From Chlamydiia bacterium (GTDB lineage Bacteria > Chlamydiota > Chlamydiia > Chlamydiales > JACKPQ01): a stretch of 8,627 nucleotides of DNA. A model generated the notes under the pieces. The model ran no database searches, was not told where the DNA came from, and worked only from the letters and a program-made list of their open reading frames with translations. Position 1 is the stretch's first letter, and the number at the start of each line of letters is the position of its first letter. The DNA is taken from NCBI GenBank assembly GCA_030433395.1, contig JAUILX010000037.1, forward strand, positions 1 to 8,627, written 5' to 3'. The translations under genes and the position numbers were made by a program. Below, one piece after another: positions 1 to 6,700 of this stretch.

Positions 1-8
1 CCTCCTCT
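1..8 (-). promoter_or_regulatory. Ribosome binding site of the next gene (expected pyrH)
   Basis: Read on the minus strand, the eight bases after the tsf stop codon are AGAGGAGG, a near-perfect Shine-Dalgarno sequence. It can only serve a gene whose start codon lies just beyond the window edge. In Chlamydiae and many other bacteria rpsB-tsf is followed by pyrH (UMP kinase), so that is the expected gene. The gene itself is not visible, so its identity is inference. Confidence 0.7.
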
Positions 9-860
9 TTAAGCAGCACCAACTTGCCATCTGGCAAACCGTGTGATTGTCAAGGGTTGAGATGTTTTACTTGAAGCTTCTTCAAGGAGTTTCTCAACTG
101 TGATGCTCTGATCTTTTACAAATTTTTGACAAACTAAGCAAGTTTGCTCGTAAAAGCTCTTCATTTTACCTTCTAAGATCTTATCGATCACGTTTTCAGG
201 TTTCTTGCCAATTTGTGTTTTAGCAATGTCTTTTTCACGTGCAACAATGTCTTCAGGCACATCTGCAGGCCTTAAATATTCAGGAGCTTCGGCAGCTGTA
301 TGCATAGCGATATCTTTTGCAAGAGGTCCTTGATCGGTATCACCACCAAGCTCAATCATAACGACAATTTTGCCACCCATATGAGAGTAGACGCCATAAG
401 AGCTTCCAGCTTGTTTCTTGATCACTTCTAGACGCTTCACTAAGATGTTTTCACCAAGGCTCAAAACGAGTTCTGCGCGCGCCTCTTCAATCGAGATGCC
501 GGGTCGGTCTGAAAGGGGTTGCTTCATGAAGCTTTCAACATCATTTGGATTTGATTTGAGAGCTTCTTTGCACAAAACATCTAGAAAGTCTTTGAACTTT
601 TCGTTTTGCACAACAAAGTCAGTTTCAGCGTTAAGCTCAAGAAGCACAACGGCCTCATCATTTTCGCAAGAACCAACGAGTCCTTCATTGGCTTCTCGTC
701 CACCTTTTTTAACGGCGGTAGCCATTCCTTTTTTGCGTAAATACTCAATGGCTTTTTCCATGTCGCCAGCAGATTCATCGAGAGCTTCTTTACATTTGCT
801 CATGCCAACGCCTGTACGCTCGCGCAATGTCTTTACCATGTCAGCTGTAATTTTACTCAT
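9..860 (-). CDS. tsf: Translation elongation factor Ts
   Basis: Elongation factor Ts, the cytoplasmic guanine nucleotide exchange factor that releases GDP from EF-Tu. The 283-residue protein opens with the UBA-like N-terminal domain (residues about 4-40, with RTGVGMSKCKEAL), followed by the family signature NAETDFV at residues 77-83. Asp81 and Phe82 correspond to the residues that in E. coli EF-Ts displace the magnesium ion from EF-Tu. It ends with a typical ITRFARWQVG tail. The length agrees with chlamydial EF-Ts (about 282). I chose the ATG at 860 because the protein then begins MSKITADMVK, as the family does, and because GAGG lies about nine bases upstream. An in-frame ATG at 902 would add 14 lysine/glutamine-rich residues inside rpsB and is unlikely. 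The start overlaps the end of rpsB by 8 bp, so translation is probably coupled. Confidence 0.97.
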   Translation of the reverse strand: MSKITADMVKTLRERTGVGMSKCKEALDESAGDMEKAIEYLRKKGMATAVKKGGREANEGLVGSCENDEAVVLLELNAETDFVVQNEKFKDFLDVLCKEALKSNPNDVESFMKQPLSDRPGISIEEARAELVLSLGENILVKRLEVIKKQAGSSYGVYSHMGGKIVVMIELGGDTDQGPLAKDIAMHTAAEAPEYLRPADVPEDIVAREKDIAKTQIGKKPENVIDKILEGKMKSFYEQTCLVCQKFVKDQSITVEKLLEEASSKTSQPLTITRFARWQVGAA

Positions 861-1608
861 TGCCCTTATCCTCTGCTTCTGATTTTGCTTCTTTGTCTGC
901 AACAGCTGGTCTAGCCGCTGTTTTCACGCTCTCAATTGCACCTGCTAAAGCAGAAAGAACAAGCTTGATGCTTTTTAGTGCATCATCATTGCATGGAATC
1001 ACATAATCAATCGGGTCTGGATCACAATTTGTATCGACAAGTGCCATAACTGGAATGCCAAGTTTGTTAGCCTCTGCGATTGCAATATGCTCTTTGCTTG
1101 GATCAACAACAATGACAAGGCCCGGAGGCTTGCGCATAGCGCGAATACCAGATAGGTTTCGGTTAAGCTTCTCTTGCTCCTTAGTGAGCTCAGACAATTC
1201 TTTCTTAGTTAGTCCATCGCCACCTGAGGCAATACGTTTTTCGATGCGCTCGAGTGTTTTTACAGATTTGCGGATCGTAGATAGGTTGGTTAACATGCCA
1301 CCCAGCCATCTCTCACAAACGTAAAACTCACCGCAGCTCTCAGCACATTCTCTCACTACGCTAGAAGCTTGCTTCTTTGTTCCTACAAACAAAACGCTTT
1401 GCTTGCTATCGATAACATCTTTTACAACTTCGATGCTTTTGCGCAGTTGTTGAACTGTTTTAGCTAGGTCGATGATATAAATACCACCACGTTCTTCAAA
1501 GATGAAGCGCTTCATTTTAGGGTTCCATCGCTGACGCTGGTGGCCGAAATGGGCTCCGCTTTCAATAAGGTCTTTTACAGTTACTTCTTTTTTCGATTGG
1601 TTAGCCAA
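853..1608 (-). CDS. rpsB: 30S ribosomal protein S2
   Basis: Ribosomal protein S2 of the small subunit. With a TTG start at 1608 the product is 251 residues. S2 landmarks appear in order: HFGHQ at residues 20-24, RWNPKMK at 27-33, LFVGTKKQA, ERWLGGMLTN, VIVVDPSKEHIA, VDTNCDPDPID and VIPCNDDA. The C-terminus is a charged, glutamate/lysine-rich tail. The TTG is preceded by AGAGGT four bases upstream and gives MANQSKKEVTVKDL, close to the usual S2 N-terminus. An in-frame GTG at 1668 would give a 271-residue protein, and automatic annotation may prefer it. However, it sits only a few bases downstream of the predicted -10 box, at or upstream of the likely transcription start, and has no Shine-Dalgarno sequence. 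The stop codon lies inside the start region of tsf, in a two-gene operon that probably continues into pyrH. Confidence 0.96.
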   Translation of the reverse strand: MANQSKKEVTVKDLIESGAHFGHQRQRWNPKMKRFIFEERGGIYIIDLAKTVQQLRKSIEVVKDVIDSKQSVLFVGTKKQASSVVRECAESCGEFYVCERWLGGMLTNLSTIRKSVKTLERIEKRIASGGDGLTKKELSELTKEQEKLNRNLSGIRAMRKPPGLVIVVDPSKEHIAIAEANKLGIPVMALVDTNCDPDPIDYVIPCNDDALKSIKLVLSALAGAIESVKTAARPAVADKEAKSEAEDKGNE

Positions 1609-1612
1609 ATCT

Positions 1613-1618
1613 ACCTCT
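1613..1618 (-). promoter_or_regulatory. Ribosome binding site that decides the rpsB start
   Basis: AGAGGT on the minus strand, four bases before the TTG at 1608. It is the only good Shine-Dalgarno match near the beginning of the S2 frame, and it supports the rare TTG start over the GTG at 1668. Confidence 0.7.
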
Positions 1619-1671
1619 TGTCTCTTTAGTTTCCTGGCGGCCTTTTCCTTAAAGACCTGCTTTAGCACTAA

Positions 1672-1699
1672 AGTATAGCAGACCTCACGTTTTTGAAAA
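1672..1699 (-). promoter_or_regulatory. Predicted main sigma factor promoter of rpsB-tsf
   Basis: On the minus strand, TTTTCA (1694-1699) is separated by 16 bp from TATACT (1672-1677). TATACT matches five of six bases of the -10 consensus and has an upstream TG (TGC-TATACT), which makes an extended -10. The -35 box is weaker, at four of six. Transcription would start near 1665, leaving a leader of about 57 bases before the TTG start of rpsB. The -35 box lies only seven bases beyond the 3' end of the tRNA gene, so read-through from the tRNA promoter may also feed this operon. Confidence 0.6.
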
Positions 1700-1706
1700 A
1701 GGAAAA

Positions 1707-1777
1707 AGCGCCTGATCAGAATCGAACTGACACTAATAGCTTGGAAGGCTATTGTTCTACCATTGAACTACAGGCGC
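1707..1777 (-). tRNA. tRNA-Gly (anticodon TCC)
   Basis: A 71-base cloverleaf can be folded by hand. The acceptor stem GCGCCTG pairs with CAGGCGC. The D arm is GTTC-AATGGTA-GAAC. The anticodon arm is ATAGC-CTTCCAA-GCTAT, placing TCC at positions 34-36. The variable loop has four bases. The T arm is GTCAG-TTCGATT-CTGAT, with one G-T pair at the end. The discriminator base is T, as is common for tRNA-Gly, and CCA is not encoded. The tRNA reads GGA, and by wobble GGG, glycine codons. A T-rich stretch follows the 3' end before the rpsB promoter. Confidence 0.96.
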
Positions 1778-1789
1778 ACACCTGACACG

Positions 1790-1819
1790 ATTGTCGCTTA
1801 TTTGCCTCTTTTTTGCCAA
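1790..1819 (-). promoter_or_regulatory. Predicted promoter of tRNA-Gly
   Basis: On the minus strand, TTGGCA (1814-1819, five of six) is followed after 18 bp by GACAAT (1790-1795, four of six). The -10 box ends 12 bases before the tRNA 5' end, so transcription would start a few bases upstream of the mature tRNA. This spacing is normal for a tRNA promoter. Confidence 0.5.
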
Positions 1820-1849
1820 GTCTCATTTTTTTCAAAAAATTACTAATGA

Positions 1850-2737
1850 TTAAACCGGTACATCCCATCTTGAATCGTCTCTAAATGCACTAGATTGAAA
1901 AACTCTTGAGGTAGTCGACGATGACAAATCAATAAAAGGGGTCTCTTCTTTGGGTTTTCTTACTTCAAGAGTGATACCATCAATAAGGTTCTTACTATAC
2001 AAGGGTAAAAGGAAATATTGCTCTTTCTCACTCAGTTGAACCAAGAAATATACAGTGCCTAGGGATATTTTTTTGAGAATCTCTCTGGCGCGATAGTTCT
2101 TAGCCTCGTCTTTTGAACTCATTTCACATACTTGGAAAAGCCCCGTTATCGATCCTCCAAGAGCCTTTGCCTCTTCGCTACTATCTTCTGGTATTTTGAT
2201 AGCTAACATGATATGGCCTGTCTCCGTATTAATGTGGCTGACTGTTGCCATTTTAAATTTTAAGGGGGGATTTTCATGCCTTGTTGGAACAATCATTTTT
2301 TGAGCTTTGATTCGTTCTCCAGATGCCTTTGAAATCAATTCATAGATGTTATTGTCACTAGCATCTCGGTTGATCAAGTAGACTTTTCCTACCTGAAAAT
2401 TAAATACTTCTCGTGACTCTACGACAAGAGTATTCCCAACGCCGTTTTCGAAGATGGCTCTGTTCTCATCCTTATTAACGGTGACACATTTGTATTCATG
2501 GTCCCTTAGGATTGTGATACCGCTCACGCGATAGAGGCTTATAGCCGCAGCTCCAATGCAGACCGCTGCTGCTGAAAAGGCATAGTTTTTTTGTAGGGCA
2601 CCTTTTGCAAAGGCATAGCCAATCGCAAATAACGCACTGACAGCCAAGCTGGAAACAGCGTAAATCGTCGCATTATTTTGTGTGATGTAAAGGTTTTCTG
2701 TGTACTTCGAGGAATCAATTGGGTGGATATTTGACAT
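1850..2737 (-). CDS. Unrecognised protein with paired N-terminal membrane segments (Inc-like layout)
   Basis: I do not recognise this 295-residue protein. After a polar start of about 24 residues come two hydrophobic stretches, residues 25-44 and 52-69, split by a short loop (KGALQKN) that carries two lysines. The remaining roughly 220 residues are soluble, mixed helix and strand in character, and end in a serine/threonine-rich tail. A closely spaced pair of membrane segments near the N-terminus is the hallmark layout of chlamydial inclusion membrane (Inc) proteins, which are type III secreted into the host vacuole membrane. That role is only a hypothesis here, since an ordinary inner membrane hairpin would look the same. 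I chose the ATG at 2737 because AGGAG sits eight bases upstream. The earlier ATG at 2761 is only about four bases from the predicted transcription start and has no ribosome binding site. The gene is divergent from the exported protein at 2873 and has its own promoter. Confidence 0.85.
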   Translation of the reverse strand: MSNIHPIDSSKYTENLYITQNNATIYAVSSLAVSALFAIGYAFAKGALQKNYAFSAAAVCIGAAAISLYRVSGITILRDHEYKCVTVNKDENRAIFENGVGNTLVVESREVFNFQVGKVYLINRDASDNNIYELISKASGERIKAQKMIVPTRHENPPLKFKMATVSHINTETGHIMLAIKIPEDSSEEAKALGGSITGLFQVCEMSSKDEAKNYRAREILKKISLGTVYFLVQLSEKEQYFLLPLYSKNLIDGITLEVRKPKEETPFIDLSSSTTSRVFQSSAFRDDSRWDVPV

Positions 2738-2745
2738 GTTATGCT

Positions 2746-2750
2746 CTCCT
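2746..2750 (-). promoter_or_regulatory. Ribosome binding site that decides the start at 2737
   Basis: AGGAG on the minus strand, eight bases before the ATG at 2737. It lies between the two candidate ATG codons (2761 and 2737) and can only serve the downstream one, so the protein should lack the first eight residues of the longest frame. Confidence 0.75.
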
Positions 2751-2771
2751 ATGAATGACATTTCGGAATCG

Positions 2772-2801
2772 ATTGTAGGTAAACCTATCTATAAGTTTCA
2801 A
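2772..2801 (-). promoter_or_regulatory. Predicted promoter of the paired-membrane-segment protein
   Basis: On the minus strand, TTGAAA (2796-2801, five of six) and TACAAT (2772-2777, five of six) are 18 bp apart. Transcription would start near 2765, giving a leader of about 28 bases to the ATG at 2737. The spacer contains most of a short perfect palindrome (2776-2787) that could bind a regulator. No equally convincing promoter was found for the plus-strand gene at 2873, although the AT-rich stretch 2800-2860 is where one would be expected. Confidence 0.6.
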
Positions 2802-2872
2802 CATTCATTTTTTTCGTGCAAAAATTTAAAAGATTTTTTAACATAAAACTATTTTAACCACATGGAGGATTT

Positions 2873-3787
2873 ATGAAAAAATTACTAGTACTGTTGATGG
2901 TCTCAAGCACCTTAGCATTGCATGGAGCTGGCTGTGCTGGCTGCGCTGAAAGACGTGCAAAAATGATGGCAAATCGCCCAACTGCTGCAAAAGCCTTTCG
3001 AAAATATTTGGAAGAAATTTCAGAATTGGATCATCTTTTAGATCAATTTGAAAATGGAGATTATAAGACCTTTTTAGAAGGGCAACACACAGCTTATCTA
3101 AAGGAGCTAAATAATACAGCTCATAAAAACCTCCTTGTACATAGAAAGAATCTTTATAAGACTAGCCGTTTTTATTTTGGCAGACCCTCTCTTGACTACT
3201 TTGTTGATTTCCCCTCGTCTATTTTAGAGCTTCAGCTTGAAAGAGGAGAAAAATTCATCTCATTAATCGAAGAAAACACCGAGACTTTCTTTGAGCCATT
3301 ATTAACATGTTTAGGAACATTTAAGATTTCTGAGGCCCAATCAACGGCGCTGCAAACACTATCAAGTTTAAGAAATATGCCCCAAGAAAATACGTCAGAG
3401 CTAGAAAAAGCGCTGATCGAAATTGATGAGGAATTTTTTGTAACACAACTTCTTTTTAATGGTAGTTATATGCGGGAGAAATCAATTGACCTCAACGAGG
3501 CTGCAAAGCTTGTTACCACCTTAGACCTTGAGATGGTCCGGCAGATGCATCAGGCCTGTGTAGATGCACACAATCAAGAGCTAGCAAACCAGTTTGAAGT
3601 GATTCAATCTATGATTATTCCTATGTCAAAAGTTCTGCGCTGGGAAAAGTTTTTGCAAATGCTTGCTTCAGAATGTTATAAATTACCTGGAAAACATGAG
3701 AAAAATGTTGTAGAAATTCAGAAACAGTATATGCAACAAAAATCTCGATTGATTCGCCAAAACAGGGAGCTTGTTTTATATAGATGA
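2873..3787 (+). CDS. Unrecognised exported helical protein coupled to PBP2
   Basis: I do not recognise this 304-residue protein. Residues 1-20 form a clear export signal: MKK, then a hydrophobic core LLVLLMV, then small residues. Next comes C21-A-G-C24, a CxxC pair right at the expected cleavage site. GAG before Cys21 is a poor lipobox, so both a lipoprotein and a soluble periplasmic protein remain possible. The rest is rich in Glu, Leu, Lys and Gln, predicted mostly helical with no further membrane segment, and has three more cysteines (in LLTCLG, HQACVD and ASECYK). The start ATG has GGAGGA at 2864-2869. The stop codon overlaps the PBP2 start in ATGA, which strongly suggests translational coupling and equal amounts of the two proteins. 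This points to a role in the envelope alongside the transpeptidase, but that is inference from position only. Confidence 0.9.
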   Translation: MKKLLVLLMVSSTLALHGAGCAGCAERRAKMMANRPTAAKAFRKYLEEISELDHLLDQFENGDYKTFLEGQHTAYLKELNNTAHKNLLVHRKNLYKTSRFYFGRPSLDYFVDFPSSILELQLERGEKFISLIEENTETFFEPLLTCLGTFKISEAQSTALQTLSSLRNMPQENTSELEKALIEIDEEFFVTQLLFNGSYMREKSIDLNEAAKLVTTLDLEMVRQMHQACVDAHNQELANQFEVIQSMIIPMSKVLRWEKFLQMLASECYKLPGKHEKNVVEIQKQYMQQKSRLIRQNRELVLYR

Positions 3788-6700
3788 ATGCAAAAGACAT
3801 ACCGCGCAAAGCAAATCGCGTCCTTTATCTAATCACAGTGAGCTTGCTTTTGATCTTTGTGCGTGTATGGTACCTGCAAACATCTGCTAGGGCAAAACAT
3901 GTCAAGCGTGCTCGCGCTCCCCGCGAGCGCGTTTTTACTCAGCAGCCCACTCGGGGTGCAATCTACGACCGCTTCGGTCTCCCTCTAGCAATCAATCGAA
4001 CCCAGTTTAATGCAGCCATTTGCTATAGCCCAATTAGAGACATTCCCTATGTCCGCTGGTCAAAAGATGAATCTGGCAAACGCTGTAAAATCTATGCACG
4101 TAAGGAATACATTGAAACTTTGAGCACTATGCTGGCTAAAGAACTTGATCTAAATATCCAGGACATCGAAGATCGCGTTTACTCCAGAGCTGCTATTTTT
4201 CCTAATACCCCATATGTTTTAAAAGCTGGCATTGATGAAAAAACATACGCTAGATTAAAAATGCAAGAGCGACACTACCCAGGGCTAATTGCAGAATGCA
4301 GCTCTAAAAGATGCTACCCGCAAGCTAAGGTTGGAAGCCACGTCATCGGCTACTTAGGAGCGATCAGTGATAGACAGTACAGCTCAGTCGGACGAGAATT
4401 AGAGTCACTTAAGCAGTTTCTTAAGGCTCGTGAAGAAGGCTTGCCAGCTGTGCTCCCCAAAGGATACAAAACGGCCAAGGCTGTAAAAGAGCGCTTTGAA
4501 ACTTTAACGCAGCAAACTTACACCATTAATGCTCTGATTGGAAAGGGTGGGATCGAACAAGCCTACGATAGCGAACTTCGAGGCATCAGCGGTCAGCAGG
4601 TGATTGAAGTCGATGTGCGGGGCAAGACTTTGCGTAAACTGCATGGAAGCCAGGATCCCTTGCCTGGAAAAAGCCTCACACTTTCCATCTCAGCTGAGTT
4701 GCAAGCCTATGCAGAAGAGCTTTTAGCAACAACTGAGAAAACGCGCGATGATAATTTTGCAAAAGCTGGGAAAGAGCATGACTTACTGAGTGGGCCTTTC
4801 ATTAAGGGCGGTGCGATTGTAGCTTTGGACCCGCTAACTGGAGAGGTGATTGCTTGTGCCAGCTATCCACGCTTTGACAGCAATGATTTTGTTCAAAGGG
4901 ACCCAAAAATCTCCCAATGGCTTGAAACGCCCACCTATATTGGCAACATCTGGGATGGAATTTCTTTTCTTGAAAAAGAGCAAAAACTTAGCTCGATTCT
5001 GTCAAAGTCACTGACGTGGGAGCGCTATCTCGATTGTATTCTGACTAAAAACAGCTCTTTACGCCATCAACTTGGCATGGTCAAAACGCTCCAACAATCT
5101 ATTAAGATCCAGGAAGCTTTAGATTTGTTACTACATTTTTCAGGACAAGGCTCCGTTGCATGCCTGATCAATGCTCTCTACCCAAATGATTCAGTCAATG
5201 CCTCTGTCGTGCAGCAACTGCATTCTCATGAAGCGAGCGCCAAACTCAAAGCAAGTCTAGACCCCTATCTAAAACCCATTCCTCATAATGAAGACAAGCT
5301 TTTATTTCTTGATCTGCTCCGACTAAATGCAGATCGAAAAAAATTTACTTCAGATATCATAGACTCTTTACCCACACTAACCCTTGGTGAACAACGCCAG
5401 CTCAATCAGGCAGCAGCAACATTGCTAGCAAAGCTCAAGCCAAAGGCGCAGTCTTTGTTTCATACGCATGATTTTGCTGCATGGAGACAAGCCCATTTTC
5501 AAGACTACCTTAAAGAAAAGCGCGCTCAAGAAAGAAAAAACAACCGTTTTGCAAAACCCTATCTCGACTATTTGCTAAAGGAAGAAAATGCCCAGTTTAC
5601 CCAATTCTGGAATAAGTTGCGTTTTGCTCTTTTGGATGCACTTGTACGTAATTCAGATGATGAGCTTTGTGATCACCTTAAGCTTTACACTGAGCAATTA
5701 AAAGATGAAGACCTGCACCCCTTAAATATTTTGCGTCAGCACCTAAGGCAATTGCCGGCCCAAACTTGCCATGCTTACTTGCAGACTCTAGTCCCATTTC
5801 ACGATCTGACTGAACCTCTTTATGGGAAGTATCGGCTCGTTAAATCAGAAAATGGAGTCAGCCAGCTCAAACATCTTGCAGCCGCCTTTTACCCCCCTTC
5901 TTCCTTCGGCTATGGCAAGTCGCATGTATATCAGCAATCAGCGCCACCGGGATCCGTCTTTAAAATTGCCACCGCCTACGCAGGGCTAAAAGAACACTAC
6001 GAAAAGACCGCTGGCACAAATCCCAATCCTTTAACATTGTTTGACGAAACACGCCCCGGCAACATTCTTGGCCATTTTCTAAATGGAGACAAAATTCCCC
6101 GGCTTTACAAGGGAGGGCGAGTTCCCCGCAGTCACGGGTATATTGGAAAAGTCGATTTAAAAACGGCGATGGAGCGCTCAAGCAACGTTTATTTTTCTAT
6201 TCTAGCAGGTGATGGACTAACCTCTCCCCAGCAACTCTATGATGCAGCAAAAGAACTTGGTTTTGGCTCTCTTAGTGGTATCGATTTACCAGGCGAATTT
6301 CGCGGCACTCTTCCAACAGATCTAATGGATAACCGCACAGGCCTCTATTCGTTTGCCATAGGCCAACATGCCTTTGATGGAACGCCTTTGCAAACAGCTC
6401 TGATGATGTCAGCAATTGCAAACAATGGAAAAATTATGAAACCCCGTATCTTAAAACAAATACAGGGGCCAAAGCTCAGCCTTTCAAGCAACCTTTTTGA
6501 TCTCTCCTCTCCGTACCCCTTTCAAAACACCTTACAGTCACTGGGAATCCAATTTCCCCTGTTCACAAAAACACTTCAGCTTCAAGCAGCGACAGCTGAT
6601 CAAACACCTGATGCCCATCTATTGCGCGAGCTTTTTCTACCGCCATCAATGCGCGAGCTAATACTCGATAGCCTTTACCGTGTTGTTAACGGAGAGATGG

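Noticed and set aside
418..882. Plus-strand open frame of 154 codons opposite tsf
   Set aside because: It lies wholly antisense to the well-supported tsf frame, has a serine/arginine-rich composition typical of a shadow frame and resembles no known protein.
861..902. N-terminal extension of EF-Ts from ATG 902
   Set aside because: The added residues are low-complexity lysine/glutamine, lie within the rpsB frame, and are absent from the family as I remember it. ATG 860 has the better ribosome binding site.
1055..1324. Plus-strand open frame of 89 codons opposite rpsB
   Set aside because: It is antisense to the conserved core of ribosomal protein S2 and has no convincing independent support.
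1820..1852. AT-rich inverted repeat after the Inc-like gene as a terminator
   Set aside because: The pairing is essentially T-run against A-run with a bulge and no GC stem, so it is not a convincing intrinsic terminator.
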